The position numbers and the translations under genes were made by a program. From NCBI GenBank assembly GCA_944739405.2, contig OX123186.2, forward strand, positions 88,143,034 to 88,207,033: 64,000 nucleotides of DNA. Direction: 5' to 3'. Source of the stretch: Euclidia mi. Lineage: Eukaryota; Arthropoda; Insecta; Lepidoptera; Erebidae. Below, in pieces: positions 21,590 to 32,870 of the stretch (position 1 is the first letter of the stretch; each line of letters starts with the position of its first letter). Below the pieces are notes generated by a model, which was not told the origin of the DNA, made no database searches, and worked only from the letters and a program-made list of their open reading frames with translations.

Positions 21590-22740
21590 ATCTGGAAAGC
21601 CTTTTATTTTCATGTTAAGGCTTAGTAAGTAATTCATAAATCACTCCCCTTTGTTTCGTGAGCCGGGAGACATATGTTCAATTTTAAATTCTATGCGGTG
21701 AAGGGAAAGTGTGAAGTGTTTGCTGATAATTGTGAAGTTCCAGGAGCGATTCCTAGTAAGACTATAATCATACTGATACCACGGTGTAATCATAAAGAAT
21801 TTGTAAAATAAAGCTTTTATTCGTAACAAATGTTGCAATAATAAAAAAAATTTCATAAGCCTATGCTAGTATTGCTTCAACTTGCTAAATGGTAAACATC
21901 GTGAGAAAACCTTCACGTCTGAATGTTCTTGAAAGACATGTGAAGTCTGCCAACGCATACTTGACTTACGTGATACACTAACGGCCTAACCTTTCTAATA
22001 ATGAGATGTCTGTGCACAGCAGTGTGAAAGATTATTATATACAAAGTTGAAGGATGCACTTACATGAAATAATATGCGTCGTAAAAGTTCGAAACAGTTG
22101 AATTATATTGCTACAGTCTATTTTATAGTAGGTATCTAAGATGCTATTGTATTTTATGAAAATGAACTTGAATTGTGATGCACGCAGTTAATATATAAAG
22201 GTCATCGACTTTCGCACACGAACAGCACAGCATAGTACGAGAAAGATGAATCGAATGACAAAATAATAAAAGCTTTATGGACACTATTGGTGCTATCAGC
22301 AATAATATACTGAACGACTCGTCATTGTGACCTCAAGACGTGATGAAAACATAATGCTAAGATACGAGTATGGCCATTAAATCGAAATATTACACATAAT
22401 ACGACAATGGAACGTGCAGTCAACAGATTTCAAATTTTCCAATCTTTTTATTCTCCTGAAATGTATTTTCCATGATCTTATAGGAAAAAAAACCTAATCA
22501 AAAAAATCTAGGCATTCTTACAGATAAGTTAGACGGCAGAGGAGCATTTCTCCTAGCGTAAGATTCCAGCTCAGTTAGTAATATTTTAAGTTTATACAGT
22601 GAAAGTGTTTGGGTGATTGTGATAATTTTCAGGTACTTGAAAGCAGCCTCTTTCCCCAATCTTCTGGGTCGTGTTTCAGAGGTTACCAGTATCATACGGT
22701 GAGCTGTAGGCTATCATGTTTCGGGCATCGTACTCATCAT
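21590..22740. other. Unassigned DNA with a SINE-tail relic
   Basis: At 21885-22030, ATCGTGAGAAAACCTTCACG and GTGAAGTCTGCCAACGCAT match the common 3' body of lepidopteran SINEs, without a head. Nothing else was recognised. Confidence 0.45.
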
Positions 22741-22745
22741 CACGT

Positions 22746-23042
22746 CAGCTAAAATGTCTGCTGCCAGACATAGGCCTTTCCAAATGCGTACACAGACTGA
22801 TCTTGATTCTTCCGCTTCCATGAGCTCTTTGGGATCCCAACAAGACCATCGATCCACTTTGTGGGAGCCTTTTGTTTTACGAGGTGGAAAATCCCTTCGG
22901 ATCTCCGTCTCTTGGGGAAATGAGAGACGGAGTATGTGGTGTAACCATTAAAAACCATCTCGACTGCCAACCAAAGACGCCCTACGAGAGGAATACTGGG
23001 TACAGGAGCTGTCCAGTCTTCCTCCCAAGGCGCCAGGTTCAA
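22746..23042 (-). pseudogene. Non-LTR retrotransposon 3' coding relic (RTE-like)
   Basis: The minus strand reads PTKWIDGLVGIPKSSW, then QDQSVYAFGKAYVWQQT, then a stop. This matches the C-terminal pattern of RTE-type ORF2 proteins (PTRW-x-DD, W-x-x-x-AQDR, W-x-x-x-GEAYVQQW). It is followed on that strand by the CATAGGCC/CTGCTGCCAGACATAGG-type 3' tail that is repeated in lepidopteran genomes. The remainder (NLAPWEEDWTAPVPSIPLVG) corresponds to a widespread non-coding or degraded part. No endonuclease or reverse transcriptase core is present, so it is a short 5'-truncated insertion. Confidence 0.5.
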
Positions 23043-23049
23043 CAGAACC

Positions 23050-24816
23050 CGTTCTCAGGGAATGCTACACGCCCTCACCTGCCCGTGCACTTTGTGGAAG
23101 CCTACCCCTGCTGCTTGTGTTCTGTTATATAAAAAATATTTAAATCATAATCGGATACTTGATTTTGGTAGTTTTTAGATCGACAAAGTTTTCGTATATG
23201 TACTTAGAATGCTCATGTTTGTTTATATTATATTCTACAACAAAAGGTAGGTACCTCAGCACCAGGCGTGGGTATACAGGTTCTATGATTTGTGTGTTTG
23301 TAAAGTCCCCGGCGATATGGGGATTATTTATGGCGTAGGGTGGCGCGCGAAGTCTTCAAAAAATTAATGTATTCCGCCTCTGGCTAATGCTTTAGGGAAA
23401 TAAAGGTGCGTTATAAGTGACTGTGGTTACGCGTCAAGTAAATAGTTTATCTTCCGTCACAATTTATTATGAATTCATTTACAGAATTAAATAATCATTC
23501 ATATTTATGAGCTTGATTTATAGAAGCAGATTAGTTAATTCATACTGACAAGTATAGCCGTTCCATGTACAAAGCACCTAACTACTTAGTACTTAGGTCC
23601 CTTGTGAGTCGTACGGGATAAGTTTACGCTAATGCCTACGGCCGGGGTCCTAAATATTAAAGGACCAATGTTCTAGCTTGTGTAGTGCTATAATGTTTCT
23701 TAATGTCTTCAGTAGGCAGCAATATTTGCTTTTAATACGTACGACTTGAAAGTGACTGGATATTGTGACAGGCTAGATGAATATGACGATTTCCTTTTAT
23801 AAAGGTTCATCTGCGTCCCTCGTTGTTTTCCGTCCAATCTGGTTACCCCGTCCGTAACAATATTATATACTAATTCTTCCGCCTTTCTTTAGTGCATCGA
23901 CAACATATGAATACCCTTTTCGAAAAAAATCTCAGTTGTAGCATTGTGAGATGATAAAAACACAAAACAAGCTCTGGACCCACTTAAGTATTTATCTAAG
24001 AGCATAAAGATTCTTCAAAGATTTCTAACTGAAACTCTTTTTAAACGTTGTCCACAAAATATAAAATAAAATAATTACATAAATATGTTACAGGCATTCA
24101 ACTGACGAAATTCTTGAGAATGTTCTATATTACCATAACTGGCGAAACCCATTATAAGTAACACAAATATATTTACCTCTTCGAGGATACATAAACGTGT
24201 ATCCGTGTATGTAAATATATAAACATAATGATACAAGATAAGCCCAGCCTCGGTGTAGTTAACAAATAACCACTAATTAGTAGCGCACAAAGGAAAGAAG
24301 ACAAAGGACGTTTTTGCTGTTGTTTTCCTCATAACTACCTACTTAATGTCTTAGATTAATGTTACGTATGTAAGACTGTACTAATGTTTAACCTACATTT
24401 ATTAGACGCATTAGAGGGATCTGTTAAGACAGGATGTCGCCAATAGACGAAAATAATATTAAAATAATTAATAAGTCACATATGGTCATATGATCCCAAA
24501 TGATGCCAACAAGATAACTGCTAAACATACGTATACATTTAAGTACGTACATATTATAAGTACATTTGGTTGAAGTAGGTACCTCTGGGTACCTCGTCTG
24601 TCAGAAGATAGCAGTGAAATTACCTTGACTAAAACGGTGAGCAGAGATCCTTTACATGTTTTGAGCAGGTTACTCGAGATTCTTGTCATATTGCATCCTG
24701 CATCCTTTTTCCCCGCTTCATTGAAGACTGGTAAATAAAGTATAGATACTGCATGACCTCTATCGCTGCCTCTCTACGAACATTGAAATAAGAAATACTA
24801 AAAACCAGCCTAAGCC
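23050..24816. other. Unassigned AT-rich DNA
   Basis: No gene or classified repeat was recognised on either strand. Confidence 0.45.
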
Positions 24817-24833
24817 GCAAAAGCATTGTCGTT

Positions 24834-25180
24834 CATCATCCTCTTAGCGTTATCCCAGTTTCAATCTGAGGTCCGCTTTCTAATCTAACCGGATTTGGCT
24901 GAATATTAGCTTTTCCACAGAGCGACTGCCTGTATGACCTCCGCAACCCGAAGGGATAGCGATATTCCATGGCTTAGACTAGTGTCAGTTTATTTAGAAG
25001 GTACTGACACCCTGTAACGACTGTCAAAGATCTTCATGACAACCGGGACCGACGGCTTAACGTGCTCTCCGAGGCACGGGACAAGCGATAATTAACCATT
25101 CAATGCGCACATAACTCCGAAAAGTCATTGGTGCGCGCCCTGGATTCGAACCCGATACCCTCTGTATCTATCGCCGCCTC
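24834..25180 (-). repeat. SINE (family B) with perfect target-site duplication and deleted A box
   Basis: A 17-bp sequence beginning GCAAAAGCATTG flanks the element exactly (24817-24833 and 25181-25197). Read on the minus strand, the body matches 21194-21569 through GGTATCGGGTTCGAA, CGGAGAGCACGTTAAGCCG and GTTAGATTAGAAAGCGGACC. The head reads GGCGGCGATAGATACAGAGG. Compared with the intact copy, about 32 bases that contain the A box are missing, while the B box is present. Confidence 0.88.
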
Positions 25181-26370
25181 GCAAAAGCATTGTCGTTATG
25201 ACTATAAAAACCTTCACTCCATCGGTGTACTCAAATACGAAGTATTTTTACTGAAGTAACAAGTTTTATTTACGTAGAGAACGTATGGAAATCTCGCGAT
25301 TAGACCTTTTTACAGTTGACTGGATATAACAACATGTTTCACCGGGGCAAAAACATCTGGCTAACGCACGACAAAGTGATTCGACGGAGTCTTGCTTGTA
25401 TGAAATGGTACATTGACAACGCACCTTAAAGATACAAACCAGCCAGCTATTTATTTGCGTACTTTTAGATACGCATCTGGTACTATGACAAAAAACAGGT
25501 AATTTTCAAAATAATCTTTTAAGTTATTTAAAGATGTTTGCTGGTAGTAGCAGACGAGCTGTTCGTAACATTAATTTCATGAAAAAACGTATTCATTTTT
25601 TTAAACTATTTGTATTTAAGTTGTCTCTATTTCCTATTTTTATACTTTAACTTACTTTTGTTGTAATTGTCTCCTTTTATTATAGAATCCGTGACACATG
25701 CTACCCGCAAGCTTTGCTTTGGATAGCTCTAGTCTAAAGTAATGGGGGCATCCATAGATTTGGTTAGTTATGGTAGAAGCTTTTTGTCACGATTGAGCTC
25801 ATAATGCGAACTTTAAAACCTTTATTCAAAATAACTCTCAAATCAAATTCTCACTCCTACATGGAAACCGTCAAAGTGTTTTTGAAAAGGTCAGATATAG
25901 GATTGACCTTATCAAAACCAAACGATTAAAGGTCTTTACAAATAGAGACAAGTAGAATTGAATTTTTTACTTTGTGCGACAGAAAAAGAACAAAGGTAAG
26001 GGATTTCGATTAACGACCAAAGACTAAAGAATTGTTTTGTGTTTTCCGAAGGTCTCCATTAGTAAGGTCTCATCGGTATTTGGCTAGGTGTTTGAAAACT
26101 CGATAGCACTCTGATACTACGTAGACCAAATACAATAACTGTGATAGGCTGTAGTTTGCTCGAAGAAATCGGGAGAATTTTCCTTAAAAATACTGTCGTA
26201 ATCTTTGCCCAGTCCATTGTCTTCAATGTCAACTTCAATGTATAACTGCTAATTATTAATAACTTAGATGTTCTCATTTAGTTCGGATGTGTCTATTTTT
26301 TACCAATTTTTACCAGATTACACGGTCTCATATTTGACTTTTGACTTGCTGAAGTTACTAATTTCGTGAC

Positions 26371-26411
26371 GGAATAATCCGGAAACTGATCCTCAGTTTC
26401 CGGATTATTCC
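26371..26411. repeat. Perfect 19-bp inverted repeat
   Basis: Arms 26371-26389 and 26393-26411 (GGAATAATCCGGAAACTGA and its complement) match exactly, with a 3-nt loop. Confidence 0.92.
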
Positions 26412-26764
26412 TTTAGAATATTCTATTTCAGATCTTATTTACTTCAAGATGGTACTTATGGTTTCCTTTCTTTTATACGTGTTCTAAGTGTGTGAATGCG
26501 CACGATCCCAGAAGAATGTTCCCTTATACAAACTTGTTCCGAGTTTGGGTTTTCTTACCCGTGATTTGAATATTCTGTGAAGTGCGTTAGAATTTGTGCC
26601 ACAGAGCGTGACATATTTATTTCAAAAGAAGGAAAATAAATAAATCTTTTGTGTGCACGGGTCTGATATAGTGGTGAAAAGAAAAATATTTTAGTTTTTT
26701 TAGGTGAATCAGGTAGGTTTGTTTGTTAAGAAACGTTGTTTGTTTATACTGAAACTAAAGTAAC

Positions 26765-26801
26765 TACAAACAATATACTATACTAGTCTATATTGTTTGT
26801 A
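26765..26801. repeat. 13-bp inverted repeat
   Basis: Arms 26765-26777 (TACAAACAATATA) and 26789-26801 match exactly around an 11-nt loop. Confidence 0.8.
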
Positions 26802-27598
26802 ACTATACATGTACAGTGCATCTTGGGGATTTATTCGATTGTATAAAGAAAGTTCAAGACTCCACAATAAGTATAGCGTGGTAGTTTAAGTCGTAGGATT
26901 TGATCGCTTGAACGCGATTAAATTTTGCATAAATCATTTCTTTCGAGCATCTATTCATATTGACGCCTACCTTTTTGTTCACAAGCATAACAGTAGCGAA
27001 AGCAGGCAAATAAGTTTTATAGTTTCATTAAACGTAATTTGTCCGTATTCTGTATGTTGTCACATCTGCTCGTAACGGTCGGGTGCTAGTGGAACTAATT
27101 AGAGAGGCTGTTGCGGCTGCGGTGCGCCCTGCCAGGCTTTGTAGCAAAGCTTTAAACTCACGGTGACACTTCGCACGTCCTGCGAGAATGGGATACTTTC
27201 CACGGCGTAAAGGTCATCGCCAGATTATTTTATATCAGGACTTTAGGTATAGTATTATCTGCTCTGTTTGATAACAATTCTGGTTCTATGAGCGGCGTGC
27301 GGCGGTAGCACCGAAATATCTCACCGCCACACCAAATATCTTTTGCCGTGATAGCCCGTTCTTAAACTGAGAACACTATATTTATACAAATTTTCATTTT
27401 TTCTGAGCCAGTAATAATAATTCAATTTAAAATATTTAGGTACATTGGTTGATAGAGGCTAGGTTAGGCTAGACAAGGCTCCCAAGCGCCCGATTGGGCT
27501 CTCTTCGTTCTCTTGTATTAATAGCAACTCAGCGTGTAACCAACAAAATCCTTGTAGATTTTGCTAGCTTAGCTAGATGTTACTAGGCTACTAAATTC

Positions 27599-27697
27599 AT
27601 TCATAACATTCATATACTTAGTAAGTATTGTACTTACTAAATGAATGTTATGAATACAATATGTACCTAAGCACCTACGAACTAAGTACATATTGTA
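27599..27697. repeat. Two adjacent inverted repeats
   Basis: The first pairs 27599-27612 with 27642-27655 (14 bp) and 27618-27627 with 27631-27640 (10 bp), with an asymmetric internal bulge and a 3-nt loop. The second pairs 27655-27666 with 27686-27697 (TACAATATGTAC) with partial extension inward. They abut at 27655. Confidence 0.8.
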
Positions 27698-27954
27698 TGG
27701 TTTTGGAAACAGGTTTCGATGGTTGCAAGAGGGGATCGCGACCCGAGGCCCTGCTGACTCATGAATTTTAAATTCGCATGTCTTGACTCCCCTACACGTC
27801 TTTGTAATTTGATGTACCATTATAAAACTAAAGGTATTGGTATAATATATCCTGTGCAGGTGAACTACTGTATCTGGTTCTAACTAAAATGAATACATAA
27901 ATGTCAGAAGTTATTTTCTACTTCTACCTACATGTACCATCTATACCTTTTTTT

Positions 27955-28545
27955 TTGTCGGGTTGGAAAATCCTCATGGAGTCCCTCCGCCCTGCGGAGG
28001 AAGGACGAAGGGGACTGTCAGACTCTTACTGACTAAAAACCAACCCGTGCTCCTCATGTACCCATGTGTCGGAGGGTAGGGTTTCACCGAAGCATTCTTT
28101 GCTACCCCCCGACGGGTATTGGCCCGCCAGATGGTCAGGCGGGCCCCGAACGAAACCCCCTTGGCGGCAGATGAAGGTGTTGGGCTCCGCCGCCAAAACA
28201 CCCAGCGGCCGCAGAGGATAGGGAGGACGGCAACGCAACACCGCATCTCCTCTTCCTCTGCGGCCCCACCGCGACGCAACGATGGTGCGCCCCCATTTGG
28301 TCGCGGGAGATAGGTCGCGCGTCAACGCAACAGCGACACGCCTCTCCTCCCGCGACTGCACCCGACTGCGAGGGATAGACAGATCTGTCCCCCGCACCCG
28401 CACCTTGAGACGCATCCTACGCAGGCCTCACCCAAGCCCACGTGGAGCGTCCCCTCCCGGGATCCCGCTTAGCTTCACCGTGGGTGTACCTCAAACCCAC
28501 GGTTACCCACCACGACAAGGTGGAGATGCCTACACTTTTTCACCA
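27955..28545 (-). repeat. GC-rich interspersed repeat
   Basis: A poly(T) run at the left edge leads into GTCGGGTTGGAAAATCCTC, then a GC-rich body, ending near CACCACGACAAGGTGGAGA. Poly(T) on the plus strand suggests a retro-inserted element on the minus strand. The GC content is far above the flanks. A 129-codon open frame on the minus strand (28026-28415) is rich in Arg, Pro and Gly and has no known domain. A 180-bp part (about 28170-28350) recurs in the other orientation at 53630-53812. The start resembles a widespread lepidopteran repeat, but I cannot classify it. Confidence 0.6.
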
Positions 28546-31160
28546 ATTATCATCTCTAGGTATTTGAGTATATTGAATATACTTCTGCTATTTATAAAAC
28601 TCTAAATTATTTTAATTCTTCTTCTTTCGTGTCAATGACGAGTCATTTCAAATTTCAAATCTTGTTCGCCCAGTACGCCGCCACCCTTACTGCATTTTCG
28701 GAGGCATCATTTATATAATATTTTAAGACCGTAACGCAGTTGCAAAAAGACTACAGGGCAAAAGCTTACTAACTCTCCTTATTTTTATTTCCATTTTAAA
28801 CCTGGCACCAGGGACCCGTGTTTATCAAAAGAGTCGAACTCATCCTATCGGTCATCGGTCTGCCGCGATGCCGTTTGTCATTTAAAGGGGTTCTCAGTAG
28901 TTGTGAACACTGAAAACGAACATGAAGCTAAAAAGCATCTTGCATTTACTCTATAGCTTTTCAAGTAATTCTAGCATGTTCCTTTATGGGGGCCCCTTAT
29001 CCTCGTTTTAAGTGTTATGATAGTATAGCTAAGATATTTTCATAATATCTATAAGTTTGGCACTCAACTGTCCTAAATAAACGTTCCAAGTCCAAAAATA
29101 GAGGTCCAGCGTATCTAATAATATTTAATCGGTTATTGACGCGTTCAACGCTCACCGCTGTGGGTCGACGGTTTGATCCGACGACCACGCAATATCGATG
29201 AACCAAGCTTTACATTATTGATTGGATAATTGAATTTCACTCACACCTACATGTGCCTGGAAAGGGGGCCACTAGAATACGCTTACGGTACAGGTGTATG
29301 GATGAACTCAGCTAAAATTTCTCTCGCTTTCTGAGATGATTTGGTGATGTGTGATAGCAAGTAAAGCTGCAAGGTCGAGATGGGCTGCAAACCGCAAACT
29401 GCAACCGCAGACTGCAAGCGGCATCACTAGTCTAGTGAATAGGAGCAACCACGACCGCAGGCAATACCGGCCGCAATGTCGCCTGTGGTTGCGGTCTGCA
29501 GCCATTCTCGGACTTGCATCTTAATGGTGAAAGGCGAGCTAATTTCAGCACAAATAATTTAGTCTAAATGAAATAAACTGTTCTTAAAGAATTTGCAATG
29601 TTCGCATCAATTGTACTGTTATCAGTTACCTAAAGCTCAAAACCATCCCATTCCATCTCAGAAATAAAGGAAATAATTAAGGTTATTCCTTTTCTTCCTG
29701 CCTGCCGACCGTAAGGCCTTTGTGCATTTACTTTGGATTAAAACAATCGACACATACTGTGGACCGCGGGCCTGTCTAAAGCAGAAGCAAAATATAAAAT
29801 CATTGTTGTTTAGATCATCATTTATATTTAATTCTGTTAAATTTTCATAATAACATTACACATGATTAATTATAACTATATACATAACTAATCCTCGTGT
29901 TCTATCGTTTTCCATCGTACGTATTCGGCATAATAGTCACTATCCATTTCTCTCTCCTTAAGGGTAATATAAATTTAAGCAGGTACTGAGCTCTACCTTG
30001 GTGTCATAAATTCAGGCACTTATAAATCCAGGTAGGTAATGGGACCTCTATAATTTTACAAAACGATTCCATTCAGATTTATTTCGTAAGATATTGTAGC
30101 AGATGTAAATTCTTCCAGTTGTTCTAACTTTGAACTTATTTGATATTGTGTAATAACAAGTGGTGCAGCGCTTCTAGTGTATATTTCTTTACTACTAATT
30201 CGCCACTTAGGTATTCTGTAATAATACATGTGTCTAACATGTATTACTACAGAATATCTAATATTCGAAATTATTTAATAGAATTTCAATAACTTTTTAA
30301 ATGTACTGAACAGTTAGAATTACGTTGCGATGCCGAAGCCGAAGGCCAGTAATCTTTATTAGGTACATAAATTATTTTATTTTATTCTTTTGAACGTCTG
30401 TAAGATCCTTTACCTAACTGTCGGGCTGATTTAAAGATAGAAAATCGCATAATTACTATTTTTTTACTGATCTAAGTAACAAAATGCCCTCCAAACAGTA
30501 AAAATAATTATCAATTAAAATTTTAACAAAAACCGAATTCACATTTTATTTCTCAAACTTGGATGGTACCTTGGATGGTTCTGGAAGCGGGTAAGAAAGT
30601 AGCGAAGTTCTAAGTCTAAGGAAACTATAATGAAAAATAAAACTGTATTGAGAACCTCCACCTTTTTTGAAGTCGGTTAAAAGCAAATACCAGTCCAAAT
30701 ATAGAAAGACAAAGTTGCGAGGATGCAACTATAATGAAGGTTGTAAGTCAAAACTTTGCCGAAGCAATCTAATAAATTATATAAATTACTGTATGATTGC
30801 CGCACATTTGAAGCAAACCTTTATTCGTAGTAGGTAATTTCTTTCTATTTATATCATAGTTTGCATGTCGCTCTTTCACGTTTATTTAATAATTGAATGT
30901 TATTTGTGTCCGCAAATATAAATGTTTGTTATATGCAGCTGTAGCTGTTTCGGTGGGTAGGTAAGCAAAATGATTATGATTTACTTATTATCTAATAGGG
31001 TATTACAGTTTATTACTAGTAGGAGAATCAGTTTAATATTAAACATTCGTGAAATGTTTATTTGTTATGAATTTTGAGTAATGCGCTATGCTAACGTCAT
31101 TTTATTCTACCTGAGTAATGCATACTATTAACATTAAAGTATATTCTGGAACAACAACAA
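28546..31160. other. Unassigned AT-rich DNA
   Basis: No gene was recognised. At 29370-29510 there is a GC-richer stretch of repeated ACCGCAAACTGCAACCGCAG-like words, partly mirrored by GTGGTTGCGGTCTGCAGCC. An inverted repeat lies at 30212-30256. The remainder holds no supported feature. Confidence 0.4.
30212..30256. repeat. 20-bp inverted repeat, one mismatch
   Basis: Arms 30212-30231 and 30237-30256 (TATTCTGTAATAATACATGT and its near-complement) flank a 5-nt loop. Confidence 0.88.
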
Positions 31161-31167
31161 ACCCATC

Positions 31168-31216
31168 TTTGGTAGAGTTTTCACTGGTAAGGTATACCAG
31201 TGAAAACTCTACCAAA
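31168..31216. repeat. Perfect 22-bp inverted repeat
   Basis: Arms 31168-31189 and 31195-31216 are exact reverse complements (TTTGGTAGAGTTTTCACTGG at the start) around a 5-nt loop. Confidence 0.92.
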
Positions 31217-31219
31217 TAT

Positions 31220-32783
31220 AGCGAAAACAAACGTAAATCTAGCGAAAACAAGAACATATATCCAGATTTGGGTCTTGAACTATAATGAATGTTTACGGGC
31301 AGGTAGCAAACTAACCCAACATAACGGACAGAAATGTACCACGATATTAACTTATTAACCAAGGGTTGAGTCGATCTATCTTGGGGCGTGTACATATTTT
31401 ATCAGTGGTCACACCGAGCCACGTTTCACTCGCTGATATTCTATGCACGTTCGACGATTTAAAACTTCATGGAACGTATTCTGAATTCAAATGACGATAA
31501 TTTACGAGAGCAGTATCGCTTGGATAAAAAAGTTAGCAATTTTATGAAATTGGAACGCTGGCTTTTAGTCACGTTAGATACTGGGAGGAATAAGCTGACT
31601 AATAAATGTAAATATCTTAAGAAATAAGTAGCTACTCTATTTTGTTTAAATAATTATAAGACTTCATCATCATCATCATCAGCCGCTGGTTTTGAAGCTA
31701 GCACTATTATGCGGACCACTGCCGCTAGTCATAAATAACAACATCGCCACAACCAGACTACAAATTAATCTAGACTTACAAGTATATCAAATTCATGACT
31801 ATGTCATAGAATCAAATCAACACAAATAACATAATACATTAATACAAATCGGAATGCCATTCCGATAAGATTATAAAGAAAGGTTCTTTCAATTTGTTTT
31901 GTAAAAACATACAGCAAGGAAATGTACCAGCATTATAACATACGAAACGGCCGTCTTATAAAAAGGTATGGGAAATTATACCATTCTTACGGAAATTGAA
32001 ATAGCCGACGGCCTTGGGAGCCGGATTTGCCCAACGATCAATTATAATCAGAACCTTAAGCATTATAGCTATGCAATGTAGGAAGATATGGACTGTGTTT
32101 GATTTTCAACAATATTTTTTAACTATAGCTTCCTTCTTGTCATACAAAAGCCACAAAAAGCCATGTAGTATTCAACAATATTCTTATTAAATTTGTGTTT
32201 ACAGTTTTGTAGCAGTTATTACATGTGCTACTGACAGTATCGCACCATCAGTTGCAAATGTACCTATAGCTTAATTTGGATTATAAGTTTGCTTGTGGAC
32301 ACTATTTTAATCCATGATGTAAGACATTTTACGCAGTATATTAGAAATAGCATAGTAACAGTATATTAGATAATTCAATTGAAGTTAAATTAAATAAGAA
32401 GCAAACCAAATGACAGTATGATGTGACGGCCTAAATATTGAAACAAACTTTTGCTGTCAGTCTGTCAGTACAAAACTTTCTAAAATCTAGTTCATTTTTT
32501 CCCTCAAAGGTTTAGTAGATAGCTTTTTTGTGATTCACTCTAAATTTTATAGCACGCTAGCCGCCAAAGGCATTGTTTATTCTGACAGCGTTTGTAATTG
32601 ACTTCATCTTGTTAATTGGCTAGGTTGTACAGATTTGTTTATGTAGACATAGCAAGGAAGGAAAGGAGAGCCTTTGTTTACTTAATGCTCTTGGAGATAG
32701 AAGAGACGGTTACACAGAAACAATACACCATTGATGTATAAACATCTACAGTAATGGCAGAGCTAAAAGAAATTAATGGATAC
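31220..32783. other. Unassigned AT-rich DNA
   Basis: A CAT microsatellite lies at 31667-31681 and an 8-bp palindrome ATCGGAAT-gcc-ATTCCGAT at 31848-31866. No gene was recognised. Confidence 0.45.
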
Positions 32784-32870
32784 ATATACTAATATAATAA
32801 AACTGAAGAGCTTGTTTGCTTGTTGAACACGCTAATCTCAGGAACTGCTGGTCCGATTTGTTTTTTTTTT
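32784..32870 (+). repeat. Helitron 5'-end fragment
   Basis: TATACTAATATAATAAAACT followed by GAAGAGCTTGTTTGC and CGCTAATCTCAGGAACTGC matches the start of the complete Helitron at 49191. The rest of that element is missing. Confidence 0.7.

Larger units (their letters stand above)
25198..27950. other. Unassigned DNA with several hairpins
   Basis: No gene was found. Inverted repeats lie at 26371-26411, 26765-26801 and 27599-27697 (separate entries). A GC-richer stretch at 27095-27190 has no coding frame. The minus-strand ORFs of 72 and 83 residues show no domain. Confidence 0.4.

Noticed and set aside
28026..28415. 129-codon minus-strand ORF as a gene
   Set aside because: It lies within a dispersed GC-rich repeat, and the second copy has changed frames.
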